A stretch of DNA of 12,156 nt from Anaerolineae bacterium (GTDB taxonomy: Bacteria; Chloroflexota; Anaerolineae; JAADDB01). The notes beneath the pieces are model-generated. The model was given only the letters and a program-made list of their open reading frames with translations. It had not been told where the DNA came from and ran no database searches. The stretch covers positions 1-12,156 of the forward strand of contig WFQT01000224.1 in the NCBI GenBank assembly GCA_015486895.1, given 5' to 3'. Below, in pieces: positions 1-7,716 of this stretch; the first letter of the stretch is position 1; each line of letters starts with the position of its first letter. The translations under genes were made by a program, and so were the position numbers.

Positions 1-45
1 CCAGTTGAGATAGGAAAGCCATCAAGTAATTAGTTATTTTCTTCA

Positions 46-729
46 TTACTTACACTTCACTTCCAGGGCAGATTCCAGCGTAGTTAGAGACAGACGACGG
101 ATAAATCGAGCAGGAACGCCGGCCACCATTGTTAAATCAGGGACATCGCGCGTGACCACCGCGCCGGCGGCAACGACACTCCATTCCCCCACACGTTTCC
201 CTGGGATGATAGCACTGCCAATACCTACCAGGGAGCCGACATCAACCGTCACGTTTCCCGCCAAGTGCACTCCTGGTGCAATGTGAGCATAGCCACCTAT
301 GCTGTTGTGATGATCCACGGTACAGCCTGTGTTCAGAATCACGTTATCTCCAATTTCGGTGCCGGTGTTTACGACAGCATTTGCACAGATCATTACTCCC
401 CGGCCTATATGGACATCCGGGGCAATGATCGCACTCGGATGGATCGCGTTGATAAAGTGTTCGCCCGCATTACACAGCCGGGCGGACACCTGCCGCCGCA
501 CAGCATTATCACCGATGGCAACAATAATAGCATCATGGAGGACATTCTCAATATCGCGGATGAAGCCCAGCACGGGTACATTTAATATCCTGTGGCCGTG
601 TAGGTGCGAATCATCATCAAGATAACCGACAAGTCGGATATTCGCCCCGGCATCTGCCATACGCAACAAAATGTCGGCAACAACTTGCCCATGCCCCCCA
701 GCGCCAACAATAATTACGTTTGTTGTCAT
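46..729 (-). CDS. PglD-like sugar O/N-acetyltransferase (NeuD/PglD family)
   Basis: Predicted acetyl-CoA-dependent acyltransferase acting on a nucleotide-linked amino sugar, as PglD does on UDP-4-amino sugar in bacillosamine synthesis; cytoplasmic trimer in this family. The 227 residues match family length. The N-terminal sugar-nucleotide-binding lobe starts with GAGGHG (residues 9-14). A left-handed beta-helix of hexapeptide repeats runs from about residue 97 (HPSAIIAPDVHIG) to 193, and the end has AGVPAR (203-208). His140 in VDHHNSIG sits where the catalytic base of PglD lies (an acidic residue followed by His), which supports activity. The ATG at 729 is 3 bases after the stop of the PglC-like gene, so the two are probably translationally coupled. 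The pairing with a PglC-like transferase supports an amino-sugar substrate. The exact substrate, and N- versus O-acetylation, cannot be decided from sequence alone. Confidence 0.9.
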   Translation of the reverse strand: MTTNVIIVGAGGHGQVVADILLRMADAGANIRLVGYLDDDSHLHGHRILNVPVLGFIRDIENVLHDAIIVAIGDNAVRRQVSARLCNAGEHFINAIHPSAIIAPDVHIGRGVMICANAVVNTGTEIGDNVILNTGCTVDHHNSIGGYAHIAPGVHLAGNVTVDVGSLVGIGSAIIPGKRVGEWSVVAAGAVVTRDVPDLTMVAGVPARFIRRLSLTTLESALEVKCK

Positions 730-732
730 AAC

Positions 733-1347
733 TTATTCCAGGTCATGGACAACACCATCCTCAGCGTAAAGACCGTCACGCTTCACGAGCAAAATAACCG
801 ACCGGGCCAATATGTAAAGATCCAGCCAAAAAGACCAATGAACCACGTACCACACATCCAATTCAATGCGTTTGGACCAGGGCAGCCTATTGCGTCCGTG
901 AATCCAGGCCCAGCCGGCCATGCCAGGCTTGACTTCCAAGCGGCGGCGCTGAAGCTCGGAATAACGAGCCGCCTGGCTAGGCACTGTTGGCCGGGGCCCA
1001 ACAATACTCATATCGCCAGTAAGAACATTGAAAAGCTGGGGGATCTCGTCCAAGGTCCAGGTACGAAGTACTTTCCCCACACGGGTGATCCTGGGATCGT
1101 CTTGCTCAATCTCGAGGCCGCGCCCGATCTTTTCAGCCCCAACCACCATGGTGCGGAATTTATACGTACTGAAAACACGACCATCCTTGCCAACACGCTC
1201 TTGGGAGAAAATGATAGGACCACCATCATCCAGTTTGATCGCCAGGGCAATGATAGCAATCACCGGCGAGAGTATGACAAGCGCCGTGACAGAAACAAGG
1301 ATATCGAAACCGCGTTTCAAAATAGCGTGGAAGGTTATCTTTCTCAT
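733..1347 (-). CDS. PglC-like phosphoglycosyl transferase (initiating sugar transferase)
   Basis: Monotopic phosphoglycosyl transferase that moves a phospho-sugar from a UDP-sugar to undecaprenyl phosphate at the inner face of the membrane, starting glycan assembly. The 204 residues are the minimal catalytic form (PglC type), without the extra N-terminal membrane domain of WcaJ/WbaP proteins. One hydrophobic segment lies at about residues 14-38 and is the expected re-entrant helix, containing SP (27-28). The catalytic dyad Asp100-Glu101 is present in LDEIPQLFNV, preceded by KFRTM (63-67) and followed by GDMSIVGPRP (111-120). The Shine-Dalgarno AGAGG overlaps the stop codon of the epimerase just upstream, with about 7 bases to the ATG, so translation is probably coupled. 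Its immediate neighbour is a PglD-like acetyltransferase, which suggests an N-acetylated amino sugar as first residue (inference). Confidence 0.93.
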   Translation of the reverse strand: MRKITFHAILKRGFDILVSVTALVILSPVIAIIALAIKLDDGGPIIFSQERVGKDGRVFSTYKFRTMVVGAEKIGRGLEIEQDDPRITRVGKVLRTWTLDEIPQLFNVLTGDMSIVGPRPTVPSQAARYSELQRRRLEVKPGMAGWAWIHGRNRLPWSKRIELDVWYVVHWSFWLDLYILARSVILLVKRDGLYAEDGVVHDLE

Positions 1348-1357
1348 GTATCAACCT

Positions 1358-2374
1358 CTACTGTAAAACGGATTCTCCGAGCACCGCTTTTTCGTACCAT
1401 GACAAGAAACGCTTCACACCTTCTTCTACAGAAACCTGAGGTATGTAGCTAAGGAGCTTTTGAGCTTTTTCAATGGAAGCATAGGTATACGGCACGTCAG
1501 CCGCCGGCATTGGGGCCGGCGTAAGGTGCGCCTTTCGCCCGGTAAATGACTCAATCAAGCGAATAAAATCGGATAAAAGAACAGGCTCGCCCCGCCCTAA
1601 GTTAATGATATCATATCCCAAACGGTGATCGACAGCAGCAACAATACCACTAACCGTATCGGAAACATACGTCCAGTCTCGGTACATCTGGCCATTGTTA
1701 TAAAGAGGCACTTCCCGCTCCCGGTAAATATTATCGGCCACTTTGTACGCCATCATATCGGGCCGGCCCCGTGAGCCGTAAACTGTGAAGAATCGAAGCG
1801 CTGTGAAGCTCTGACCGTAAAGATGATGGTAAGTGTATCCAAGGAGTTCTGCAGCTCGTTTAGAAGCAGCATAAGGTGCCAAAGGCCGATCACATACATC
1901 ATCCTCGACAAACGGCATGCGTTGTGTGTTACCATAAACGGACGAAGTCGAGGCAAGAACAAAATGGGGCGACTTACCGTCCGGTTGGGGAACCCCTGGC
2001 AGCCTTCCGGTTGTAGCCTCTAGCAAGTTTAACGTTCCAAACAAGTTGACATCATAGTAGAGGTGTGGGTCGGAAATCGAGTTGCGCACGCCGGCCATAG
2101 CCGCAAGGTGAACAATGGTATCAAACTGATATTTAGCAAAAAGGCGACCCAGGAAATCTCTGTCACGGATATCACCCTGCACAAACGTAAACATCCCCGG
2201 GGTCCCGGCGGTCTCGGCTCGAATTTCCTCCACATTAGCGCGCTTACGCTCCGGCGAATAGTAGTCGTTCAAATTGTCCAACCCGACCACGCGATCGCCC
2301 CGTTCAACCAGTGCGACGCTGGTATGGCTACCGATAAAGCCTGCAGCACCGGTTACCAAGACTGTTTTCATCAT
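1358..2374 (-). CDS. NAD-dependent UDP-sugar 4-epimerase (UDP-glucuronate 4-epimerase-like SDR)
   Basis: Extended short-chain dehydrogenase/reductase that inverts C4 of a UDP-hexose or UDP-hexuronic acid through a keto intermediate, supplying a donor to the cluster. Visible signatures are the NAD-binding TGAAGFIGSH (8-17), Asp33 in LDNLNDYY for the ribose of NAD, TSSVYG (143-148), and the catalytic Tyr168-x-x-x-Lys172 in YAASK. The motif LRFFTVYGSRGRPDMM is the pattern of UDP-glucuronate 4-epimerases, where most members have GPWGRPDM. The length of 338 is normal. GGAAGGA lies 6 bases before the first ATG at 2374; a second ATG follows directly, so the start may be one codon later. The start overlaps the stop of a 28-codon frame by ATGA. 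UDP-GlcA to UDP-GalA is the best guess, but UDP-Glc or UDP-GlcNAc substrates are not excluded. Confidence 0.9.
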   Translation of the reverse strand: MMKTVLVTGAAGFIGSHTSVALVERGDRVVGLDNLNDYYSPERKRANVEEIRAETAGTPGMFTFVQGDIRDRDFLGRLFAKYQFDTIVHLAAMAGVRNSISDPHLYYDVNLFGTLNLLEATTGRLPGVPQPDGKSPHFVLASTSSVYGNTQRMPFVEDDVCDRPLAPYAASKRAAELLGYTYHHLYGQSFTALRFFTVYGSRGRPDMMAYKVADNIYREREVPLYNNGQMYRDWTYVSDTVSGIVAAVDHRLGYDIINLGRGEPVLLSDFIRLIESFTGRKAHLTPAPMPAADVPYTYASIEKAQKLLSYIPQVSVEEGVKRFLSWYEKAVLGESVLQ

Positions 2375-2457
2375 TCAGTATCCTTCCAAATAATCTTAGC
2401 AGTGGGGATAGTTCCACCCTCACGGAGCGACCATGATGTAATGTGGTACCACCTCAT
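2371..2457 (-). CDS. Possible 28-residue small protein between glycosyltransferase and epimerase
   Basis: A short frame fills the whole gap between two real genes. Its ATG overlaps the TGA stop of the upstream glycosyltransferase as ATGA (2457-2454), and its TGA overlaps the ATG of the downstream epimerase as ATGA (2374-2371). The product begins MRWYHITSW and ends IIWKDTE; it is 28 residues long, has three tryptophans (3, 9 and 24), a mixed charge, and no membrane segment. I do not recognise the family. No strong Shine-Dalgarno precedes it, so expression would rely on coupling. The fit at both ends argues for translation, but a random gap would give this arrangement at roughly the percent level. 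It could instead simply keep ribosomes moving to the epimerase, or be the remnant of a lost gene. Confidence 0.4.
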   Translation of the reverse strand: MRWYHITSWSLREGGTIPTAKIIWKDTE

Positions 2458-3650
2458 TGAGCATCATTGTTTTCGATTCCTTTTTCAGCCAGCAAGCGCC
2501 GGTAAGTGGATAATACTTTAGCAAATACCTTGCGCTCGTCAAATTTCTCTATCGCCATCTCGCGCCCCTTCAAGCCCATTTTCCGGGCTAATGCCGGATC
2601 GCTAAGTAATTTAGTAATAGCGCCTGTTAACGTGTCGACATCCCTCGGCAGCACCAGGAAACCGTTCTCACCTTCCTCCACAACCTCACGGCAACCACGG
2701 ATATCGGTGACAATACAAGGAATGCCCATAGCGCTGGCTTCCATAGGAGCACGCGGAAAACCTTCCCGATAAGACGGGAGAACAAGCAAGTCCATCAGAG
2801 CATACAGCTCAGGAGTATCATCACGCCTGCCCACAAAATGGGCAACATCTTCCAGCCCATAATCCCGGGCAATATCAGGCGTAATAGCATCAATCTTGTA
2901 CTCATCCACAGGGCCGACAATAAGTAAATGTACTTTCGGGATGGCTTCACGCACTCGTCGCATTGCCGCCAGCAGCTCAAGTAATCCCTTTTCGGCCACT
3001 AACCGGCCTACAAAACCCACTACTGGGGCATTTTCTGGAATGCCAAATTCTTGACGAAGTTGACGGAGTTGCTTAGCATCTATGCTTGTTGGGTCAAAAC
3101 GTTGCAGATCAACACCGTTTCCCAGATACGTTATTTTCGTAGGTGAAGAAATTCCTATCTCAATAGCTGTCTCAATATCCTCGCTATTCTGAGAAAGGAT
3201 CACGTCGGAAAACAGGGCAGCAATTCTCTCAACAGTCACGAAGAACCAACGGAAGACCGGAGACATATCATCATGAAAGTAAAACCCATGAATTGTATTG
3301 ACCACAACGGGGACGCCGGCGAGTCGGGCGGCCATTTGCCCTAACAAGCTAGGCTTAGGGGTGTGGGTGTGCACAATAGTCAATTTTTCCCGGCGAATGA
3401 CACGATAGAGCCGAAACAGCGACACCAAGTCGTGAAACGGAGTGAAGGGGTGGCGGCGCATGGGAACAGCAATATGTCGAACCCCGGCAGCTTCGACCAC
3501 AGGCACATCCGGCCCCGGCGTCGAAATGCCGATAACCTCAAACCCCGCCATTTGCAGATAACGAAGCTGGTTCAGCAGCAAGTAGCGCAGACTCAGATCA
3601 ATAGCCGTTATGTGAGCAACTTTAACTCGAGGTTCAGATGGGTGTGTCAT
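2454..3650 (-). CDS. Glycosyltransferase family 4, PglA-like
   Basis: Retaining GT-B glycosyltransferase that likely adds the second sugar to the undecaprenyl-linked first sugar, as PglA and related enzymes do, at the cytoplasmic face. The N-terminal acceptor domain has HTHTPK (94-99) followed by VVNTIHGFYF (117-125), a pattern common in the PglA-like branch. The donor domain starts near residue 207, with Arg216 and Lys221 in GRLVAEKG for the donor phosphates, and GNGVD at 177-181. The EX7E motif is complete: Glu296 and Glu304 in EGFPRAPME. The 398 residues are typical. The ATG is 2 bases after the TAG of the flavoprotein gene with little Shine-Dalgarno, so coupling is likely. Neighbours encode an epimerase and a PglC-like enzyme, which supports an early step. 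The sugar donor is unknown. Confidence 0.92.
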   Translation of the reverse strand: MTHPSEPRVKVAHITAIDLSLRYLLLNQLRYLQMAGFEVIGISTPGPDVPVVEAAGVRHIAVPMRRHPFTPFHDLVSLFRLYRVIRREKLTIVHTHTPKPSLLGQMAARLAGVPVVVNTIHGFYFHDDMSPVFRWFFVTVERIAALFSDVILSQNSEDIETAIEIGISSPTKITYLGNGVDLQRFDPTSIDAKQLRQLRQEFGIPENAPVVGFVGRLVAEKGLLELLAAMRRVREAIPKVHLLIVGPVDEYKIDAITPDIARDYGLEDVAHFVGRRDDTPELYALMDLLVLPSYREGFPRAPMEASAMGIPCIVTDIRGCREVVEEGENGFLVLPRDVDTLTGAITKLLSDPALARKMGLKGREMAIEKFDERKVFAKVLSTYRRLLAEKGIENNDAQ

Positions 3651-3652
3651 AA

Positions 3653-4840
3653 CTACAAGACTTCAGCTTCAGCGAGCTCTCTCCTTTGTTTTTGAACAAT
3701 CCGAGGAGAATGTTTTGTACCCCGCAACAAGTAAGGTATTAGCCGCCATAAGCTAGGTGTGGAAAAGACCATCTGCCACAAGCCACCGGCCATTTCATCT
3801 CGAGTCCGCTGCGAAAGAAACCGAGCAGCACGAGGAGAAAGGGAACGAACAAGAGCATCATAACCTTTATTGCCAAGCCTATTCAAAGCGACCCGCACCC
3901 ACCAGTGAGCGTCCAATTCCCGCTTGAGCGAGCGGATTGTTTTACGGTAAGGAATGTCCTGAACTAAAGCCTGTACAGCCGCCTGTGCGCCCCACAGACC
4001 GCTAACCGAGCCTCCCACCGTTGTAACTTTCACCTGGCCAGCAGCATCGCCAACAAGGTAGACCGGTGCTCCTCCCACCCGGCCCCAAGGACGCAAACTG
4101 GGATGGTGCATGGCCACCTGGGCTCCTTGATAGGCCAAAGGCTGCCAACCTTGCTTTTCAAGGAAGCGACTTAAAAGGAACCGAGCCCCTTCTTTGTGAT
4201 CGGCTACGAGCCCAACAACAGCTCGCTCTTCCGACTCGGGGATCAGCCAATAGAAGTACTTGGTTTCCTCCGTGTCAAACCAAACCTTGGTTACCGCCAC
4301 GTCCCAATCGGCAGGTAGTTTGATCTCCGCCTGCAAAATCGGAACCGTTGCGGGACGGGGGATGCCGGCCAACTTTGCTACATCGCTAAACGCACCATCG
4401 GCCCCTATAACCGCCCCCACCGTTACCATTACATTGTCATCTGCCTTACCATCGAAGTGCAACTCCACACCGCTTAGATGCGGCGCTGCCTTTTGAAGGC
4501 GATATCCAAAATGAACCTCTACTCCAGCATTGGTGGCTCGCGAAAGCAAGTACTGTATAAAAGCTGCTCTCTCAATAATCAAATCCGGTGACCGTAACCC
4601 AATATCAATGGCTGCCCCCCGCGTCTTCACAGACATAACAGAGATTTTGTGCAGAATAACCGTTTCTGGCTCATAGCCCAATACCTGAGGCCATGTAGGT
4701 GTAACAATCATAGTACGGCGGGCAGGGTGGATCTCACTCTGCTGCTCAAAAAGTGCTACGTGCTTCCCGGCGAGGGCCAGTAACTCCGCAGCGTGCAGCC
4801 CCGCCGTTGATGCTCCGATAATAGCAATATCAAAATCCAC
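3653..4840 (-). CDS. FAD-dependent oxidoreductase, geranylgeranyl reductase-like
   Basis: Flavoprotein of the p-hydroxybenzoate hydroxylase fold, closest in pattern to geranylgeranyl reductases, which saturate isoprenoid double bonds. The FAD-binding beta-alpha-beta is at the N terminus with GASTAG (9-14; a variant of GxGxxG) and Glu32 for the ribose. Arg91 lies in the usual RAAF segment, GADG is at 146-149, KYFYWLIPES (194-203) resembles the YxWxFP substrate-side motif of geranylgeranyl reductases, and GDAAGQV (264-270) is the second FAD motif, followed by GGSVSG (276-281). The length of 395 is normal. The start is GTG, fixed by AAGGAG at 4854-4849 with 8 bases between. It follows a terminator, so it probably opens a new transcription unit. 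A role in altering the polyprenyl carrier is inference; a sugar or lipid oxidation is also possible. Confidence 0.82.
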   Translation of the reverse strand: MDFDIAIIGASTAGLHAAELLALAGKHVALFEQQSEIHPARRTMIVTPTWPQVLGYEPETVILHKISVMSVKTRGAAIDIGLRSPDLIIERAAFIQYLLSRATNAGVEVHFGYRLQKAAPHLSGVELHFDGKADDNVMVTVGAVIGADGAFSDVAKLAGIPRPATVPILQAEIKLPADWDVAVTKVWFDTEETKYFYWLIPESEERAVVGLVADHKEGARFLLSRFLEKQGWQPLAYQGAQVAMHHPSLRPWGRVGGAPVYLVGDAAGQVKVTTVGGSVSGLWGAQAAVQALVQDIPYRKTIRSLKRELDAHWWVRVALNRLGNKGYDALVRSLSPRAARFLSQRTRDEMAGGLWQMVFSTPSLWRLIPYLLRGTKHSPRIVQKQRRELAEAEVL

Positions 4841-4885
4841 GATACACGCTCCTTAAACGAAATCCAGGTCATCAATACGGCAGCA

Positions 4886-4914
4886 AGTTTACCTCATTTT
4901 GCAGTACAGAACAA
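4886..4914 (-). promoter_or_regulatory. Weak candidate sigma-70-type promoter for the left-hand unit
   Basis: On the minus strand TTGTTC (4914-4909) is followed after 17 bases by TAAACT (4891-4886). The match is 3 of 6 to TTGACA and 4 of 6 to TATAAT. It lies just after the terminator and would place the transcript start about 25 bases before the AAGGAG of the flavoprotein gene. Position makes it attractive, sequence match is poor. Confidence 0.2.
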
Positions 4915-4960
4915 AAAAACAAAACGGAAGCCGACTTATGACATCATAAGTCGGCTTTCG
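4913..4960 (-). terminator. Strong intrinsic terminator after the Wzy-like gene
   Basis: A 14-base-pair perfect inverted repeat (4928-4941 with 4944-4957) has only two bases at its centre, and two further pairs beyond one mismatch. Read on the minus strand it is followed by TTTT, G and seven T (4924-4913), which is the form of a rho-independent terminator. The plus-strand side has no T tract, so it works in the minus direction, ending transcripts from the right-hand genes about 160 bases after the Wzy-like stop. A second, imperfect inverted repeat (4965-4985, core GCTACC/GGTAGC) lies just before it. Confidence 0.88.
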
Positions 4961-5119
4961 CCTCCGCCGCTACCAGGTAGCAGCGCAATAGTAATGGACC
5001 CTACTCTCTTAGCCTAACGTTTTTACGCCCTGCCGTAATCTCCATTAGACTTGCATTGTCAGGAGCAGCCTTACAATCAGCATGTGCACTTCTATCTTGT
5101 TGCTTAACATAATACGCTG

Positions 5120-6451
5120 TCAAACGCTCAACGACTCTACGGAAGTAATCACTTCTGGGTGCAACACCTGCTCTACCAGGGACACGATAACCCCGAGAGA
5201 AGTGAACAAGAGGATAATTTCTGCGTTGCCCCCATATATAGCATTCCCGTTTAACCAGACCAAGATAGTTACAACGACGAACGACCAAATAGTCAGAGCA
5301 GCTTTTAGCGATTCGCTCTTACATGCCCGCAGAGCCGCGACCACATAACGCCCAATCTGCCAGCCGGATAGAATTAGCAAAATGAAACCAATTACGCCCA
5401 ATTCGGCTAAGATTTGCACATAAGAGTTGTGCGGGGCAATATAAACATAACCAGACGCAACTTTGGTAACATCACCAGCAATAGCTCGGCCGTTAACCTC
5501 CCAGCCAGCACCAATAAGAGGGTAATGCAAGAAGACTTTTAGCGCATCAGCAAAATATAAAACGCGATTTCCCAGGCCTAAATCACCTTGCAGCACTGGT
5601 GATCTTGTGTTCCAAAGCAACAAGAAGCCTCCCAATAACACGACTATCCCAACTAATGCATACTTCAGGTGATCACGAAAACGATACAACAGATATAAAG
5701 ACAAAGAGACTACAAGGCCCAGCGCAGAGGCACGCGATTTGACCAGCCACAGGCTCAACAAGCTTGCTATCAAGAAGAGGATGGCAAGCCAACGCCACTT
5801 TGACCGGATAGCGAACAACATAATAAAGCTAACAACCGCCAACAAAGAGGCCAGCAACCCCACAGTGTTATAACTAACAATGCTGCCGTAACGCCATGAT
5901 GACGACACCCAAATCAGGTAATGGATTGTGTGTGAACCTCTTATTACGTTACTAGCCCATTGGCGCAGCATTACCCACAACACCACTGTTGACCCCAAAA
6001 CGAGCCAACCCGACACTATCCAGGCATCTCTCGAGTTACGGATCGACAGATAAGCGCCCACTAAATAGAGGCTGGTGACTAACAAACGAATATACGCAAC
6101 AAGCGATCTAACAACAAGGTACGGGAAACGCACATATACTCCTACAACGCTCAGACCAATCCACACAAGTAACAGCGCTAAAGGCCACAAAAGACGGAAA
6201 ACCCAAAACGACAACTGCACTCGCTTTAACAGAAGACGTATTCCCAATCCTAAAACAAAAGCAATAAGCCATGCGTCCGTCAACCGTAGGTCGGCACTGT
6301 GAACAGTGTATAAAACCGGCAAGCGCTCCAAATGAATAAAGACGGCTACCAGCGGCAACGCCAACCCCACCGACGGAGCCCATATTCCCAGCACAAATGC
6401 TAATGCTCCCAATAAGTAAAATATCGTCATAGCAATAGCATAACCTCCCAT
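5120..6451 (-). CDS. O-antigen polymerase/ligase family membrane protein (Wzy/WaaL-like)
   Basis: Integral membrane protein with about a dozen hydrophobic segments across 443 residues, the right size for Wzy polymerases and O-antigen ligases, which act on lipid-linked glycan at the outer face of the membrane. The Wzy_C-type region includes KSRASALG (238-245), then a large loop at about 281-345 with Arg296 in GNRVLYFADAL and HNSY (341-344) before AELGVIGF. The Arg and His of this loop are the residues expected to be essential in the family. The first ATG (6451) is 9 bases after the preceding stop and has no Shine-Dalgarno. An ATG at 6430 (Met8) has GGGAGG 13 bases upstream and may be the true start. 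It is the last gene before the terminator. Polymerase is more likely than ligase given the locus, but not proven. Confidence 0.88.
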   Translation of the reverse strand: MGGYAIAMTIFYLLGALAFVLGIWAPSVGLALPLVAVFIHLERLPVLYTVHSADLRLTDAWLIAFVLGLGIRLLLKRVQLSFWVFRLLWPLALLLVWIGLSVVGVYVRFPYLVVRSLVAYIRLLVTSLYLVGAYLSIRNSRDAWIVSGWLVLGSTVVLWVMLRQWASNVIRGSHTIHYLIWVSSSWRYGSIVSYNTVGLLASLLAVVSFIMLFAIRSKWRWLAILFLIASLLSLWLVKSRASALGLVVSLSLYLLYRFRDHLKYALVGIVVLLGGFLLLWNTRSPVLQGDLGLGNRVLYFADALKVFLHYPLIGAGWEVNGRAIAGDVTKVASGYVYIAPHNSYVQILAELGVIGFILLILSGWQIGRYVVAALRACKSESLKAALTIWSFVVVTILVWLNGNAIYGGNAEIILLFTSLGVIVSLVEQVLHPEVITSVESLSV

Positions 6452-6460
6452 ACCGGTTTA

Positions 6461-7699
6461 TTAACCATGGTGCGTCCGGATCTCAGCACCAAAGATTGAA
6501 GGGGCATTGACAAATCGTAAAACGCTTCGAGCGCGATGTTCCCATGTGTATGATTGGACAATTGTGTTCGCTGTGTCAGCCAAATGTCGCCTAAGCTTTG
6601 GATTACCAGCAACATAGCGAATCCCTTCCGCTAAGGCCTTTGGATCATCAGGAGGAGCAAACCAGACACTTTGACCATGCACGAATATTTCTCGTAGAGC
6701 AGGCACATCGTTAGCTACGATAGCTCGTCCTGCTGCCATGTACTCAAAAGCTTTCATCGGAGATGAGTATAATGCTCGTTGTCGCAACCAGCCGGGCATG
6801 GGCAATGCCAAAATGTCTGCAGCCGCCAAATAGCGAGGAATTCTATCCGGGGAAACATGCCCCACGAAACGCACATTGTCCAGGTGCTCCTTTGCTGCCA
6901 GCCCCTGTAAGCGCTCGATATCCACCTTGAGCCCCCCTACCAGAACAATCGTCATGTTGGGCAAGTAGCGACCGGCTTGGACTAAGACATCTACACCCCG
7001 ATCCGGGAAAAGCTGGCCGGCATAAACTACCAAAGGCCCAGTAGCAGGTAAACCTAACTTGATACGTGCTGCTAACGCGTCGGTGTCAGCTTCAAACCGA
7101 TCTAGATCTACACCATCATGCAACACGTGCACCAGTTTTTCCGGCACGCCAATTTTCTCCACTAAATCTCTACCTAAATGAGATGTTAGGGCGATGACAG
7201 CTCTGATTCCCTTGGAGTGGGCAGCACGGCGGATAAAGACACGCGAGAAACGTGCCGGCACACTATGCATTTCCAGCACAACTGAGTAACCAGATCGAGA
7301 TAGCCACCAAGCCACCACTGGCTCACGCGTAAAATAGAAATCAGCACGATATTTCATCGCCACTTTAGCAGCGTATACTCCCCATACAACCTTCTGCGTG
7401 AAAAATGCCGCCCGGAATAGCGAGTGAGGAACTTTATGCTCAATGGCAAAAACATCCAAGTTGGATAACTGACGAACATTAAACGACGCTTTGACATCAT
7501 AGTAAGCAGCGATAGTTTGGCTTGCCAGAGCAGCACTGGATTGTCCCCGAAACGGATACAGCAAGGTAACATTTAATCCCAACGAGCTAAATGCCTCACA
7601 CATGCGCACAATCTGGTTTCCGTGGGCTTTCTCTGTAGGGAGACGGGCATTAGCCACATATACCAACCGCCTCAATTCACGCTTATTCACATCGATCAC
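6461..7699 (-). CDS. Glycosyltransferase family 4-like (LPTEKAHG type)
   Basis: Predicted retaining GT-B enzyme adding one sugar to the growing lipid-linked oligosaccharide. The N-terminal domain has VANARLPTEKAHGNQI (15-30), an early signature of a known subgroup. HDGVD (194-198) closes the linker, and the donor domain starts at about 222. The usual Arg and Lys of GRLxxxKG are replaced by Gln229 and Arg234 in GQLFPDRGVD. The EX7E region is SSPMKAFEYMAAG (312-324), which keeps only the second acid, Glu319; this form is seen in the same subgroup. The length of 412 is normal. GTG at 7699 is taken as start; GTG at 7690 is also possible, and no convincing Shine-Dalgarno separates them. It directly follows a truncated glycosyltransferase and is 9 bases from the Wzy-like gene. 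Confidence 0.88.
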   Translation of the reverse strand: MIDVNKRELRRLVYVANARLPTEKAHGNQIVRMCEAFSSLGLNVTLLYPFRGQSSAALASQTIAAYYDVKASFNVRQLSNLDVFAIEHKVPHSLFRAAFFTQKVVWGVYAAKVAMKYRADFYFTREPVVAWWLSRSGYSVVLEMHSVPARFSRVFIRRAAHSKGIRAVIALTSHLGRDLVEKIGVPEKLVHVLHDGVDLDRFEADTDALAARIKLGLPATGPLVVYAGQLFPDRGVDVLVQAGRYLPNMTIVLVGGLKVDIERLQGLAAKEHLDNVRFVGHVSPDRIPRYLAAADILALPMPGWLRQRALYSSPMKAFEYMAAGRAIVANDVPALREIFVHGQSVWFAPPDDPKALAEGIRYVAGNPKLRRHLADTANTIVQSYTWEHRARSVLRFVNAPSIFGAEIRTHHG

Positions 7700-7716
7700 T
7701 TACAAACCGGCCATAA

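Noticed and set aside
1..22. ATG at 22 on the minus strand as the start of the next gene (MAFLSQL to the edge)
   Set aside because: Seven codons only, no convincing Shine-Dalgarno, and no resemblance to the start of an aminotransferase; too short to support.
604..1452. Plus-strand open frame of 282 codons
   Set aside because: It is entirely antisense to the PglC-like gene and neighbours, whose motifs are certain; its product shows no family pattern and no ribosome site was evident.
2443..2452. GTGGTACCAC palindrome as operator
   Set aside because: Ten bases, single copy, and inside a putative coding frame between cotranscribed genes; no promoter near it.
2063..2521. Plus-strand open frame of 152 codons
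   Set aside because: Antisense to the epimerase N-terminus and gap; its product shows no domain pattern, and the minus-strand frames have strong motifs.
4965..4985. Imperfect hairpin before the terminator as a riboswitch or second terminator
   Set aside because: The core is six pairs with almost no loop and no T tract; no riboswitch consensus recognised.
5001..5288. Minus-strand frame extending beyond the Wzy-like stop
   Set aside because: It is out of frame with the membrane protein, overlaps its last segments, and has no ribosome site or recognisable pattern.
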